Assembly (NCBI RefSeq): GCF_003318255.1
Contig: NZ_QOCF01000025.1
Span: 62,001 to 126,000, forward strand
From: Ruegeria sp. A3M17
GTDB lineage: Bacteria; Pseudomonadota; Alphaproteobacteria; Rhodobacterales; Rhodobacteraceae
Direction: 5' to 3'
Length of the DNA stretch: 64,000 nucleotides
Positions 55,436 through 64,000 of the stretch are shown here, one piece after another. Positions within the stretch are counted from its first letter, which is position 1; the number at the start of each line of letters is the position of its first letter. Below the pieces are notes generated by a model, which saw only the letters and a list, made by a program, of their open reading frames with translations, ran no database searches and was not told where the DNA came from. The translations under genes and the position numbers were made by a program.

Positions 55436-55999
55436 TTACTGTTTTTTGAGGAACGTATCGACCGAGCGGGATTTAATCCCGTTGCGGAACCGCGAAAAGG
55501 ACAAGTTCAGCCCACCGTCGGCCAACGTGCGATCGAACTGCTGCAATTCGTAGCCACCGTTTTCATCAATGAACAACGAGAACACCGTCAGCGTCTCGCC
55601 CTCGATCCGGCCCCAGACGAACGGTTCACCCTGCATCGGGTCCAGGGGCACCTCGTGACCAAATACATTGCGCTTCATCGCCGCTGAATACACGTCGGAC
55701 CTGTCAGATTGCTTGAAATCGATCGAGAAAGATTGATCTTTGACACGGCCATCCGGCTTATAGGTCGTGGTCTTCCAGCTAACGTTAAATCCCTCTTTGG
55801 TTTCATGGATCGAAACGCTCATATCGCGTGGGGTTTCGGTACCGTCATCGTCAACTAAATTGGCTGAACCGACGTAATCCCCGATAAAGGGGGTGATGTC
55901 GCCGGCCTGGGCCTGAAGATTGGCAAAGACAAGCCAGAATACAGCACCCACCGCGAATGCGATAAGCCGCAGCGGATTTTTTCCGTTTATTTGCAGCAC
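55436..55999 (-). CDS. Secreted protein of unknown function
   Basis: A 187-residue protein with a signal peptide (hydrophobic 13-28, cleavage near AQA-G, residue 33). The mature part is beta-rich, containing FIGDYVGSANLVDDDGTETPRD and SWKTTTYKPDGRVKDQSFSIDF, like small periplasmic beta-barrel proteins. It has no cysteine. I do not recognise the family. Convergent with sspB, divergent from fumC. Confidence 0.78.
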   Translation of the reverse strand: MLQINGKNPLRLIAFAVGAVFWLVFANLQAQAGDITPFIGDYVGSANLVDDDGTETPRDMSVSIHETKEGFNVSWKTTTYKPDGRVKDQSFSIDFKQSDRSDVYSAAMKRNVFGHEVPLDPMQGEPFVWGRIEGETLTVFSLFIDENGGYELQQFDRTLADGGLNLSFSRFRNGIKSRSVDTFLKKQ

Positions 56000-56205
56000 C
56001 TGACCCTCCAGCGTTTTGATCTTGCTATTCTACCCCAGCCGCGGGCGCGCACAATGGCTCTCACGCTGCCGTCGCAAAGAAAATGCCGCATCCTAACGCC
56101 TATACCTTTGGTAGGGTTGCCATTATGGTGCGCGCAACAGGCCGATTGCGTGATGACGCCGTCACGGGTAAACGGCATACGACTGCATACTAGACGGAGT
56201 GACCG

Positions 56206-57597
56206 ATGTCCCAGACCCGCACCGAATCCGACAGCTTTGGCCCGTTGGAAGTTCCCGCCGACAAATATTGGGGTGCACAAACTCAACGTTCGATCATGAA
56301 CTTTCCGATCGGCTGGGAAAAGCAACCTGTTGCCATCGTGCGTGCGCTGGGCGTCATCAAAATGGCCTGTGCGATGGAGAACAAAGCCATCGGCAAGCTG
56401 GATGCAACGATCGCCGACGCTGTTATCCAGGCTGCGGGTGAAGTGATTGAGGGTAAGTTTGACGACAACTTCCCGCTGGTCGTGTGGCAAACCGGTTCGG
56501 GCACTCAGTCGAACATGAATTCGAACGAAGTGATCGCCAACCGCGCGATTGAGATCATGGGCGGTGTGATCGGCTCCAAAGAGCCGGTGCACCCGAACGA
56601 TCACTGCAACATGGGGCAATCGTCAAACGACACGTTCCCGACAGCAATGCACATCGCCACCGCGATGAGCGTGCGGGACGTATTGCTGCCCGGGCTTGAG
56701 AAATTTGCATCGGCGCTGGAAGCGAAAGCCAAAGAGTTTGCCGGTATCATCAAGATCGGCCGCACACACACTCAGGACGCGACCCCACTGACATTGGAAC
56801 AGGAGTTTGGTGGCTATGCGCACCAGATCCGCCAGGGTATTGCCCGGGTCAAGGCCGCAATGCCCGGCATCTATGAACTGGCACAGGGCGGCACAGCTGT
56901 TGGCACCGGTCTGAACACGCATGATGGCTGGGATGAGGCCGTCGCCAAGAACATGGCTGACATCACCGGCCTGCCCTTCGTTACCGCGCCCAACAAGTTC
57001 GAAGCGCTTGCCGCCCATGACGCCATGGTGTTCCTATCAGGCGCGCTGGCAACGATTGCGGGCTCTTGCTACAAGATCGCCAACGACATCCGGTTCCTGG
57101 GCTCTGGCCCGCGCTCTGGCCTGGGTGAGCTGATCCTGCCGGAGAATGAGCCTGGATCGTCAATCATGCCCGGCAAGGTGAACCCGACACAGGCCGAAGC
57201 GCTGACTCAGGTGGCCGCGCATGTAATCGGCAACGATGCGGCGATGAAGTTCGCTGGCTCACAGGGTCATTTCCAGTTGAACGTCTACAATCCGATGATG
57301 TCGTACAATCTGCTGCAATCCATTCAGCTGCTGGGTGACGCCACCGACAGCTTTACCGAGCGCATGCTGCTGGGCATCAAGGCAAATGAACCGCGCATCG
57401 ACAAACTGATGAAAGAGTCTCTGATGCTGGTCACAGCGCTGGCCCCGACCATCGGTTACGACAACGCCACTACTGTCGCCAAAACGGCGCATAAGAACGG
57501 CACGACCCTCAAGGAAGAGGCCATTGCGCTGGGCTTTGTCGATGAGGAGACATTCGATGCGGTCGTCCGGCCCGAGCACATGATCGGCCCCAAATGA
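56206..57597 (+). CDS. fumC: Class II fumarate hydratase
   Basis: A 463-residue enzyme of the fumarase/aspartase superfamily. Signature [13 protein letters not shown] (near 316-328), [22 protein letters not shown] (near 92-113) and [15 protein letters not shown] are typical FumC. It interconverts fumarate and malate without iron-sulfur cluster. The stop overlaps the next gene (ATGA), an unusual link to chorismate mutase. Confidence 0.97.
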   Translation: MSQTRTESDSFGPLEVPADKYWGAQTQRSIMNFPIGWEKQPVAIVRALGVIKMACAMENKAIGKLDATIADAVIQAAGEVIEGKFDDNFPLVVWQTGSGTQSNMNSNEVIANRAIEIMGGVIGSKEPVHPNDHCNMGQSSNDTFPTAMHIATAMSVRDVLLPGLEKFASALEAKAKEFAGIIKIGRTHTQDATPLTLEQEFGGYAHQIRQGIARVKAAMPGIYELAQGGTAVGTGLNTHDGWDEAVAKNMADITGLPFVTAPNKFEALAAHDAMVFLSGALATIAGSCYKIANDIRFLGSGPRSGLGELILPENEPGSSIMPGKVNPTQAEALTQVAAHVIGNDAAMKFAGSQGHFQLNVYNPMMSYNLLQSIQLLGDATDSFTERMLLGIKANEPRIDKLMKESLMLVTALAPTIGYDNATTVAKTAHKNGTTLKEEAIALGFVDEETFDAVVRPEHMIGPK

Positions 57598-58118
57598 TCG
57601 CGTGGCGCAAACCAACCTGTCTGTGCCTGCTGATCGCAGGCACAGCGACCTCAGCTCAGGCTGACCTGTTCGACCTGATCGACTCTCGGCTGGAATGGAT
57701 GCAGGACGTTGCTGCGTTCAAACACGCCAATGACCGCCCGGTCGAAGACCTTGAGCGTGAAAAAGTCGTGATCGACAAGACCTTGGAACAAGCAGCGCTT
57801 GCGGGCGTTGACCCGGACAGCGCGCAGCTGTTTTTCGAAGTGCAGATCGAAGCCGCGAAAGAGATTCAATCCTGTTGGATTGAACGGTGGACCGAAGACC
57901 AAATCTCTGTTCCCGAAAGCTATGCGGACCTGACAACCGAAGTACGCCCTGCACTGTTAGATCTGGGCGGGAAGATCCTTGAGACATTGTCGGATCAACC
58001 ACCGGTCTCAACTGCATCGCAGGCCGATTTTCTGGACACCGTGAATGTCGAATGCCTTTCAGATGACAGCCGTGCGGAATTGTTCGATAGTCTGACCAAA
58101 GTGAGACATGCGCAATGA
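57594..58118 (+). CDS. Periplasmic chorismate mutase, AroQ-gamma class
   Basis: A 174-residue protein with a signal peptide (residues 1-23, AQA-D). The AroQ helix fold follows: [35 protein letters not shown] with Arg32 and Lys43 in active-site positions, then [19 protein letters not shown]. The longer helical C-terminus is typical of the secreted gamma class (known from Mycobacterium and Yersinia). It converts chorismate to prephenate outside the cytoplasm; why is unclear. ATGA overlaps with both fumC and the next gene couple all three. Confidence 0.88.
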   Translation: MIAWRKPTCLCLLIAGTATSAQADLFDLIDSRLEWMQDVAAFKHANDRPVEDLEREKVVIDKTLEQAALAGVDPDSAQLFFEVQIEAAKEIQSCWIERWTEDQISVPESYADLTTEVRPALLDLGGKILETLSDQPPVSTASQADFLDTVNVECLSDDSRAELFDSLTKVRHAQ

Positions 58119-58291
58119 CGGAACCGGTCAATCTGAACAAATTTCGAAAGGAAAAAGCGCGGACCGAAAACAAGGCCCGCGCTGATCAAAATGCCGTCGC
58201 TTTTGGCCGCACCAAGGCCGAAAAGGATCTGGTAAAAAAGCAGCAACACAAGCTGAACCAACACCATGAAGGCCGTAAGTTGGACAAATGA
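58115..58291 (+). CDS. DUF4169 small basic protein
   Basis: A 58-residue, very basic protein with ATGA overlap on the chorismate mutase stop. It starts [16 protein letters not shown] and contains AVAFGRTKAEKDLVKKQ, the DUF4169 pattern common in Rhodobacterales. Function unknown; its own stop overlaps the next start (ATGA). The basic helical content suggests nucleic acid binding, but nothing proves that. Confidence 0.85.
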   Translation: MTEPVNLNKFRKEKARTENKARADQNAVAFGRTKAEKDLVKKQQHKLNQHHEGRKLDK

Positions 58292-58506
58292 GCGGACGCC
58301 CGGTCAAACGATCCCTGACGCTGAAAGGCCATCGGACATCCGTTTCGCTTGAAGACGAATTTTGGCAGGCGTTCCGGACCATCGCCAAGGAAAAAAACGT
58401 ACCGATCAACGCTCTGGCGGCCGAAATTGATGTCGAGCGTGACCCGGAAATTGGACTTGCATCCGCCATACGGGTTTTCATTCTGAATTGGTATCAATCC
58501 AAGTAA
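58288..58506 (+). CDS. Ribbon-helix-helix domain protein
   Basis: A 72-residue protein: KRSLTLKGHRTSVSLEDEFWQAFRTIAKEKNVPINALAAEID is a ribbon-helix-helix pattern of the PF13467 type (often annotated RHH_4). It may bind DNA as a dimer. Encoded by the last gene of fumC-chorismate mutase-DUF4169-RHH, all linked by four-base overlaps. No toxin gene is adjacent, so an antitoxin role is not supported. Confidence 0.85.
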   Translation: MSGRPVKRSLTLKGHRTSVSLEDEFWQAFRTIAKEKNVPINALAAEIDVERDPEIGLASAIRVFILNWYQSK

Positions 58507-58570
58507 ATCAGTCTTGCTCTGACATCCTGAAACCGCTTACAGTAAGAGGGAACAAAAGGAGTACGAACCG

Positions 58571-59173
58571 GTGGTTGATACAGTTCTAGGGCCAGACGGA
58601 AAACCACGCTGCGCGTGGTGTCAGGCCGCGCCCGAATTCTTTGACTACCACGATCAGGAATGGGGGTATCCGGTTGGTGACGACCAGCGTCTGTTCGAAA
58701 AGCTATGCCTCGAAAGCTTTCAGTCCGGCCTAAGCTGGCGCACGATTTTGTCCAAGCGCGAGAACTTTCGGAAGGCTTTCAAAGATTTTGATATCAACGC
58801 AGTAGCCGCGTTTGATGATGCAGATACGCAGCGCATGTTACTAGATGCAGGGATTGTGCGGCATCGTGGGAAGATCGAGGCTGTGATTAACAACGCACGC
58901 CGCGCGCAAGAGTTAATTGCTGCCGAAGGGTCTCTGGCCGCTTATGTGTGGCGATACGAGGCGGATACACCGCCTGCCCCGCAAACCGCTTCAACGTCGC
59001 CGGAATCTGTGGCCATGTCGAAAGATCTGAAAAAACGGGGCTGGAAGTTTGTCGGGCCGACGACCGTGTTTGCCTTTATGCAGGCAATGGGGCTGGTGAA
59101 CGATCACGCCGAAGGTTGCGTCATGCGTGAAAAAGCGGCGCAGTTGCGCCGCGAATTCACCAAACCCCAATAG
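58571..59173 (+). CDS. tag: DNA-3-methyladenine glycosylase I
   Basis: A 200-residue enzyme from GTG with AGGAG upstream. Tag features: CAWCQAAPEFFDYHDQEWG with zinc-binding Cys and His, LCLESFQSGLSWRTIL, and KFVGPTTVFAFMQAMGLVNDHAEGC with further zinc ligands His and Cys. It removes 3-methyladenine from alkylated DNA. Possible last gene of the fumC operon, or its own unit. Convergent with the aldolase, 3 bases apart. Confidence 0.95.
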   Translation: MVDTVLGPDGKPRCAWCQAAPEFFDYHDQEWGYPVGDDQRLFEKLCLESFQSGLSWRTILSKRENFRKAFKDFDINAVAAFDDADTQRMLLDAGIVRHRGKIEAVINNARRAQELIAAEGSLAAYVWRYEADTPPAPQTASTSPESVAMSKDLKKRGWKFVGPTTVFAFMQAMGLVNDHAEGCVMREKAAQLRREFTKPQ

Positions 59174-59176
59174 TGT

Positions 59177-60058
59177 TTAGACTGACGCGCGGAAGATCTT
59201 GTCGATGTTTCCGCCCAGGGCCGCGTTGAACTCGGCATCGGATTGCTGTTTTGACAGGCCTTCGGTCAACGCGCGCGAGAAGGATGCGATCATCTTACCG
59301 TTCTGGCCCAGCAGATCGCAGGCCTGTTCCGTCGAATATCCGCCCGACAGCGCGACCACGCGCAGAACACGCGGGTGATCGGCCAATTCGTCATACAGGT
59401 TAGCCTGGTTAGGGATCGTCAGCTTGAGCATGACATCCTGTCCCTCGTCCAGCTGATCCAGGTTCTTCAGGATTTCGGCCTTCAGGATGTCTTCGGCTTG
59501 GGCTTTGGTGGCCGAGTTGATGTTCACCTCGGGCTCAACAATCGGAACCATTCCGGAAGCCACGACTTCGCGCGCAAAGTTGAACTGCTGTGCAACAACC
59601 GCCGCGATGCCTTCGGCGTTTGCCTCATGAATGACCGAGCGCTCCTTGGTGCCGAATACACCGTCGGCTTTGGCCAATGTTGCGGCCAGACCCGGGATGG
59701 GTTTCATCATCTGAACGCCATTCGCTTCGTCTTCCAAGCCTTTGTCAATCTTCAGGAAAGGCACAATGCCCTTCACTGACCAAAGGTAGTCGGCGACCTT
59801 CTGACCATCAATTTGCTCGCCCAGAGTGCGTTCGAACAGGATCGCGCCGATCACTTTGTCCTTGGTGAAATCATCCGCCAGAATGATCCGCGCACGCATT
59901 TTCTGGATTTCACCGAACATTTCTTCGTCCGAGGTGTATTCAGATGCGTCCACGCCATAAAGCGCCAGCGCCTTGGGGGTCGAGCCACCGCTTTGATCCA
60001 ATGCTGCGATGAATCCTGCGCCGTTGGACATTTGTGCGCGCTGTTCTGCTGATGACAT
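59177..60058 (-). CDS. Class I fructose-bisphosphate aldolase
   Basis: About 293 residues from ATG at MSSAEQRAQMSNGAGF; a start 12 codons upstream is unlikely. This is the short bacterial class I form: ALDQSGGSTPKAL at the N-terminus, VPFLKIDKGLE with the Schiff-base lysine region, and PIVEPEVNI. It splits fructose 1,6-bisphosphate without metal. Roseobacters mostly use the Entner-Doudoroff pathway, so it likely serves gluconeogenesis. Single gene. Confidence 0.93.
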   Translation of the reverse strand: MSSAEQRAQMSNGAGFIAALDQSGGSTPKALALYGVDASEYTSDEEMFGEIQKMRARIILADDFTKDKVIGAILFERTLGEQIDGQKVADYLWSVKGIVPFLKIDKGLEDEANGVQMMKPIPGLAATLAKADGVFGTKERSVIHEANAEGIAAVVAQQFNFAREVVASGMVPIVEPEVNINSATKAQAEDILKAEILKNLDQLDEGQDVMLKLTIPNQANLYDELADHPRVLRVVALSGGYSTEQACDLLGQNGKMIASFSRALTEGLSKQQSDAEFNAALGGNIDKIFRASV

Positions 60059-60130
60059 AAGACTTTCCCGTTCAATATGATTCCGCGATTTCAAACCGCA
60101 TACAGCAAGGCGTGAAAGGATGGTAGTTTG

Positions 60131-61480
60131 TTAGCGCTCAACCAAGCGCAACCAAATTCCATCCTTCGACCGAACGGTCAAATGCGCGACCGGAACCGGT
60201 GTTTGTCCCTCGACTAGCTCGAACCGGAAGTGTCGCAGCAGCATGGACAACAGAAGCGGCCCCTCGATCATGGCGAACCCGGCACCGGGACATACACGGG
60301 TTCCCGTCGAGAACGGAATGTAGGCGTTGCGCTGACAAGTCTTTCCATTCTCAGTCCCCCACCGTGTCGGATCAAATTCGTCGGGACGTTCCCAGAGCCT
60401 TTCCTGCCGATGCAGATGCCACGGGCTGATCACGATTTGCGACCCTTCGGGCACATCCGTGTCCCGGAAACGTTCGGGGCATGCCGCCTCGCGCACCATC
60501 ATCGGTACAGGCGGATAAAGCCGCAGCGCTTCGCGGAACACATCCCGGCTTAGCTTTAGCCGCGAAATTACAGAAAAATCGGGCGTGTCGAGCGCCACAG
60601 CCTCCTCGGCCAGCCTGTCCTGCCATTCGGGATACATTGCCATCAGGTACAGCGTCCAGGCCAGTGCGGACGCGCTGGTTTCGTGCCCGGCAAGAAAGAA
60701 GATCGCCACCTGATCGACCATTTCCTGCGTGTCAAACCCACGCCCGGTTTCGGAATCACGCGTGGTCATGATCTTGGTTGCCAGATCATTCGGCGCATCA
60801 CCACCAGCGATCAGTTCAGTCCGATCCGCCGTAAGTCGCTGGATTAGCGCCCTGATATCATTTGCATTCTTCTTGGTGCGTCTTGAATGCAATCGCGGCA
60901 ACCACTTTGGCAGAGGGATAAAGGCCGCAATGTTCAGAATGGGTTGTTCACGCTGATAGCTGCGAAACTTGTCAAAAACCTGCGCAGCGATTTCGTGTTC
61001 GATGGGCACCGAAAACAAGATGCGAAAGATGACATCCGCCGCGATATGGCTGGTGACCTCTTCAAACTCAACGACACCACCTGACTGCGGACGCAACCGA
61101 TCCACCGCTGCTTTACCAGCCGCATGCATCGCCGGAAACGTATCTTTCAATCGGCCGCCCTCGAACGCGGGATCGATGATCCTGCGCTGCCTCTTCCAGG
61201 TGTCCCCGTTGGTCAGAAAGACAGAGTCCCCCAGCAACGGACGCAGCCCCTCACTTATGCGGTTTGATTTGGGAAAATCATCAGGGCGTTTTTTCAGAAC
61301 CGTGTCGATCAATTCTGGCTGATTTACCAAATATGATCGAAAGAACGGCGTGCGAAATTCAGCCATCCAGGCGCGGTACAGCCTTTGGGGCTGGGCTGAC
61401 AGAATGTCCTTGCGAAACAACCTCAGATACCGCCAAAGCGATACTTTATCAGGGCGCGAAGTTGGTTTGGGCGGCGTCAT
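60131..61480 (-). CDS. Cytochrome P450
   Basis: A 449-residue haem monooxygenase. I-helix FFLAGHETSASALAW (near 255), ExxR in FREALRLYPP (near 312) and haem-binding FSTGTRVCPGAGFAMIE with the cysteine ligand (near 397). It resembles bacterial fatty-acid-type P450s rather than class I terpene ones. No ferredoxin or reductase gene is adjacent. Its ATG overlaps the stop of the hydrolase-like gene, so the two are co-expressed. Substrate unknown. Confidence 0.93.
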   Translation of the reverse strand: MTPPKPTSRPDKVSLWRYLRLFRKDILSAQPQRLYRAWMAEFRTPFFRSYLVNQPELIDTVLKKRPDDFPKSNRISEGLRPLLGDSVFLTNGDTWKRQRRIIDPAFEGGRLKDTFPAMHAAGKAAVDRLRPQSGGVVEFEEVTSHIAADVIFRILFSVPIEHEIAAQVFDKFRSYQREQPILNIAAFIPLPKWLPRLHSRRTKKNANDIRALIQRLTADRTELIAGGDAPNDLATKIMTTRDSETGRGFDTQEMVDQVAIFFLAGHETSASALAWTLYLMAMYPEWQDRLAEEAVALDTPDFSVISRLKLSRDVFREALRLYPPVPMMVREAACPERFRDTDVPEGSQIVISPWHLHRQERLWERPDEFDPTRWGTENGKTCQRNAYIPFSTGTRVCPGAGFAMIEGPLLLSMLLRHFRFELVEGQTPVPVAHLTVRSKDGIWLRLVER

Positions 61481-62691
61481 GCCTTCACCGAAACGTATTT
61501 TGAGACCGGCTTATCCATCCGCGATTTCGACGGTGCCCGCCCCTCGAACCTCTGCCATAAGGTTTGAGGCCCCGCAGTGATACGAAAATAGTCATACCGA
61601 TCGGGCTTGTCGAAGGCGCAGAGATACTGGAAATGCAGGCGGAAAAATTTCCATCGCAAGTTCTTCCAGCGTTCGGGGGACAGGGTCTGTGTGAAGGCCG
61701 CAGACAGAACCAGCGGCCATTTCTTTTGGGCGGTGGCGACACCGCTGACGGAAACCGGATCGCACAGCGCAAAAGAACAGCCATCACCGGGGGCCGAGAC
61801 GTCGACCCATGTCAGGCTTTCCTGCATGGACAAGAATTGCAAATCCGCCCTCAAACCCTGCGCCTCGGGTAGAAATGACACCATGGGCACGACTTGCCCC
61901 AATGTCAGAAACGAAAACGCGGGGCTATCGTCGCGCGGCCTGCTGTTTCGGATGACATCGGCCAGAACATTGACGCCAAGATGGGCCCCTGAACTGTGGC
62001 CAACGACCAGCACCTCGTCGACGTCTGAATTCAGCGCCTCTTGGATCAACTCGCCGAACTCACGCAAACGAAGGCGCAATTCAGCCGGCATCGCCCCCCT
62101 GAGCGCCGCAGAGTAGGCGTAATCATGCATCAGATAATACGCGTACAGCCGACCGTCGAGCTTGCGAAACCAACGCATCAGGCCGTAAGCGGCCACAACC
62201 GCCGGGACCGCACCCAACCACCCCATAAACGGCATCACAAGCCACGTCATGACAACGGCCAGCAAGATCGCAAGCAGCAGTTGGGCCATCAACATCCCAA
62301 CCGGGTATAGCGCGGCAATAACCGGGCCCTTGCGCAACCGCATCAGGCGCCACAGCGTTCCGGACGGCATATAGATCCATGCGGTCCGCACCAATTGCAG
62401 ATATGTCGCCGGGATTGAGTTGGACATGCTGTCACGAACTAGGTCCGACCAGACGAGAACATCCACATCGACCTGAACCTCGTCGCCGTCCTGCCGTGAT
62501 GTGACATGCCACCCATAGGGGCCATCGCCTGACTTGGCGGACGTCGAAATTTCATAACCGGAGATCTCGGCCTGCAGCTTGCCTTCGGTACGGTAAAGCT
62601 CCCGATACCGCCGCGGCGGAATCGGGTCATAACCGGGTATATAAAATACCCGGCGTTTACACACCCGAGGTTGATTTTTCTGACTGCTCAT
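61477..62691 (-). CDS. Membrane-anchored alpha/beta-hydrolase-like protein
   Basis: A 404-residue protein. N-terminal FYIPGYDPIPPRRYRELY resembles the first strand and oxyanion loop of an alpha/beta hydrolase. Two or three membrane segments (about 120-175) interrupt the fold. The nucleophile elbow VVGHSSGAHLGVNVL (near 230) has serine in GHSSG. I could not place the acid and His with confidence. Likely an esterase or lipase at the membrane. It is coupled to the P450 by ATGA overlap, suggesting oxidation and hydrolysis of the same lipid-like substrate. Confidence 0.65.
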   Translation of the reverse strand: MSSQKNQPRVCKRRVFYIPGYDPIPPRRYRELYRTEGKLQAEISGYEISTSAKSGDGPYGWHVTSRQDGDEVQVDVDVLVWSDLVRDSMSNSIPATYLQLVRTAWIYMPSGTLWRLMRLRKGPVIAALYPVGMLMAQLLLAILLAVVMTWLVMPFMGWLGAVPAVVAAYGLMRWFRKLDGRLYAYYLMHDYAYSAALRGAMPAELRLRLREFGELIQEALNSDVDEVLVVGHSSGAHLGVNVLADVIRNSRPRDDSPAFSFLTLGQVVPMVSFLPEAQGLRADLQFLSMQESLTWVDVSAPGDGCSFALCDPVSVSGVATAQKKWPLVLSAAFTQTLSPERWKNLRWKFFRLHFQYLCAFDKPDRYDYFRITAGPQTLWQRFEGRAPSKSRMDKPVSKYVSVKA

Positions 62692-62754
62692 GGCCTTACC
62701 TTCTGCAGCGCAGGTTAACGCAGGCTAAGCGTCAAGGTAAGTCAGATCTGCAGA

Positions 62755-63507
62755 TCATCCGAAATTCGCCAGCGCCGGGAATGTCTCCAACAGCCACCAG
62801 CTGAATTCAGTAAACAGGCCGGTGATCAGCATGATGCCCACGAACAGCAACAAGCCACCCATCACCTTTTCGATCGTGCCCATGTATGGCTTGATCCGGT
62901 TCATCACCGACATCGACCGGTTCAGGAACATAGCAGCCAGCAGGAACGGAATACCCAGGCCCGCCGCATAGACGCCCAGCAACAGGGTGCCACGCGCGAC
63001 CGAGGCCTCGGACGCCGCCAGCGACAGGATCGCCCCCAGCTGCGGCCCAATGCACGGCGTCCAGCCAAACGCAAAAGCTAGACCAAGGATATAAGCGCCA
63101 AACACTGATCCACCGGAGTCACCGGTCTCAATCCGCGCTTCGCGGTCCAGAAACGGGATACGGAAGACGTTCAGAAAATGCAGGCCAAAGACGATGACCA
63201 CTGCGCCAGAGATTTTTGCGAACAACACCTGGTTCTGCAAGACAAACACTCCGAAGGCAGAAGCGGTGAAACCCAGCAACAAAAACACCGTAGACAGGCC
63301 CAGAACAAAGAACAGGGCGGCCAAGGTTGCCTTGCGGCGTGCTTTCGCCTCATCCTGCATTTCGTTGATCGTCACACCGCTCATATAAGCCAGGTACGGC
63401 GGAACGATGGGCAGAACGCAGGGCGACAGAAAGCTGATCAGCCCGCCCAGCATCGCGATGAACATGGCAGGCAGCAGACCCGCGTCTATGATATCTATTC
63501 CGAACAT
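62755..63507 (-). CDS. ccdA: CcdA-family cytochrome c biogenesis/thiol transport protein
   Basis: About 250 residues from the ATG at MFGIDII; 4- or 12-codon longer starts are possible and no strong ribosome site decides. Six membrane segments; the two CcdA cysteines are in LSPCVLPIVPPYL and FGWTPCIGPQLGAIL. It passes electrons from cytoplasmic thioredoxin to periplasmic thiols for cytochrome c maturation. Divergent from a TusA-like gene, another sulfur-relay type protein. Confidence 0.88.
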   Translation of the reverse strand: MFGIDIIDAGLLPAMFIAMLGGLISFLSPCVLPIVPPYLAYMSGVTINEMQDEAKARRKATLAALFFVLGLSTVFLLLGFTASAFGVFVLQNQVLFAKISGAVVIVFGLHFLNVFRIPFLDREARIETGDSGGSVFGAYILGLAFAFGWTPCIGPQLGAILSLAASEASVARGTLLLGVYAAGLGIPFLLAAMFLNRSMSVMNRIKPYMGTIEKVMGGLLLFVGIMLITGLFTEFSWWLLETFPALANFG

Positions 63508-63612
63508 GTCCAAGCACATATGGTATGAGGCGGCCAACGTCACGGGGCCAATCGGTCACATCCTCGTGGTTGCACGCTGGACACCCCGCCAAAGTGGAAA
63601 TATCTGAACCTT

Positions 63613-63846
63613 ATGTCAAATCCGTCAGAAACACTCGATGCGCTGGGTCTTTTGTGCCCTCTGCCCGTCCTGAAAGCGCGCAAGCGTTTGAAATCCATGC
63701 CTGCCGGGGCCGTTTTGCGCGTGCTGGCAGATGATCCTGCCGCCATAATTGATGTCCCGCATTTCTGTGTTGAGAGCGGGCACCAATTGCTGTCGCAGGA
63801 AGACGCGGACGGCCATCAGATCTATTTGATCCAGAAATCTCACTAA
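63613..63846 (+). CDS. TusA/SirA-family sulfurtransferase-like protein
   Basis: A 77-residue protein with the TusA motif LGLLCPLPVLKARKRL (Cys near 15 in CPxP). TusA-type proteins carry persulfide sulfur. A second Cys is at the FCVES site. Adjacent divergent ccdA suggests thiol or sulfur chemistry. A terminator follows 19 bases after the stop. Confidence 0.88.
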   Translation: MSNPSETLDALGLLCPLPVLKARKRLKSMPAGAVLRVLADDPAAIIDVPHFCVESGHQLLSQEDADGHQIYLIQKSH

Positions 63847-63865
63847 GATCGGCCAAAAAGAAAAA

Positions 63866-63890
63866 GGCGGGCACCTGGCCCGCCTTTTCT
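63866..63890 (+). terminator. Intrinsic terminator
   Basis: Perfect 7-bp GC stem (GGCGGGC/GCCCGCC) with a 5-nt loop, followed by TTTTCTTG. The minus strand also has a T-rich stretch, so it may serve the convergent RNase E gene too. Confidence 0.85.
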
Positions 63891-63892
63891 TG

Positions 63893-64000
63893 TTACTGAC
63901 CCAGTGACCACCAGCCACGCCGCTTGGGTTTGGCGGGCTGCTCCGGCTCTTCGGCTACGACCTCCAGAACCGGCTCAGGCGCTTCTTCAACCATGATTTC
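63893..64000 (-). CDS. rne: C-terminal end of ribonuclease E (partial)
   Basis: The window ends within a minus-strand frame whose last 35 codons are visible. It is rich in Pro, Glu and Ala (VEEAPEPVLEVVAEEPEQ) and ends KPKRRGWWSLGQ. RNase E of Rhodobacteraceae typically ends in an acidic Pro-rich scaffold tail with such a basic, Trp-containing terminus. The catalytic part lies beyond the window, so the call rests on tail similarity from memory. Confidence 0.55.
   Translation of the reverse strand, partial: EIMVEEAPEPVLEVVAEEPEQPAKPKRRGWWSLGQ

Noticed and set aside
58288..58506. Ribbon-helix-helix protein as an antitoxin
   Set aside because: No adjacent toxin-like gene; its neighbour is DUF4169 and the pair is common in Rhodobacterales chromosomes.

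Overview
The window looks like chromosomal DNA of a Roseobacter-group alphaproteobacterium (Rhodobacteraceae, Ruegeria-like). Evidence: a permuted two-piece tmRNA gene with the tag ANDNRAPVAVAA, ctrA next to sciP, a GTTC-N7-GTTC LexA-type box, the dmdA-acuI pair for dimethylsulfoniopropionate (DMSP), an lpxI-type lipid A cluster, and several families typical of these bacteria (DUF1153, DUF4169, DUF1127, alphaproteobacterial SspB). Coding density is high and most genes lie in tight operons with ATGA or TGATG overlaps. I see no insertion sequence, prophage, CRISPR array or tRNA gene.

Layout. 0-6 kb: an IalB-like secreted protein, a lpxD-acyl carrier protein-ketoacyl synthase cassette, an L,D-transpeptidase and a Tat-exported DUF882 protein (envelope functions). 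6-10 kb: a small membrane protein, then an HxlR regulator divergent from an FAD oxidoreductase plus truncated haemoglobin pair, and an Ala-rich anchored helical protein. 10-18 kb: a quinone-reductase-like MDR followed by a branched-chain-type ABC transporter with its own acyl-CoA ligase and binding protein. 18-27 kb: rplM-rpsI, a MocR regulator with palindromic operators, acyl-CoA enzymes, trmFO, GluQ-RS, hisI, a NifU-like protein and marC. 27-34 kb: DNA repair and cell cycle: a short membrane peptide behind a LexA-type box, recG, ligA, ctrA, sciP, mnmA.

34-46 kb is a long minus-strand envelope block: frr-uppS-cdsA-dxr-rseP, a 42-residue membrane protein, then bamA-skp-fabZ-lpxA-lpxI-lpxB and a CadD-like transporter. 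It lacks lpxD, which sits instead in the 2-3.4 kb cassette with its own carrier protein. 46-51 kb holds the DMSP demethylation operon, here a run of five genes (DUF2182, DUF1326, DinB-like, dmdA, acuI) divergent from a FadR-type GntR regulator with tandem TGTCAGAC repeats between them. 51-55 kb: tmRNA, chromate resistance (rhodanese-ChrB and ChrA) and SspB, the adaptor that delivers tmRNA-tagged proteins to ClpXP. 56-64 kb: fumC with a periplasmic chorismate mutase and two small conserved genes, DNA glycosylase Tag, class I aldolase, a P450-hydrolase pair, CcdA, a TusA-like protein and the tail of an RNase E gene.

The most unusual items are: the putative SOS-controlled 40-residue membrane peptide (27490-27612); the five-gene DMSP operon; a strongly structured intergenic RNA candidate upstream of trmFO (22604-22741); the separate lpxD-ACP-FabF cassette; and the HxlR/oxidoreductase/haemoglobin cassette. 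All functional statements are read from sequence by eye; no database search or folding program was run.
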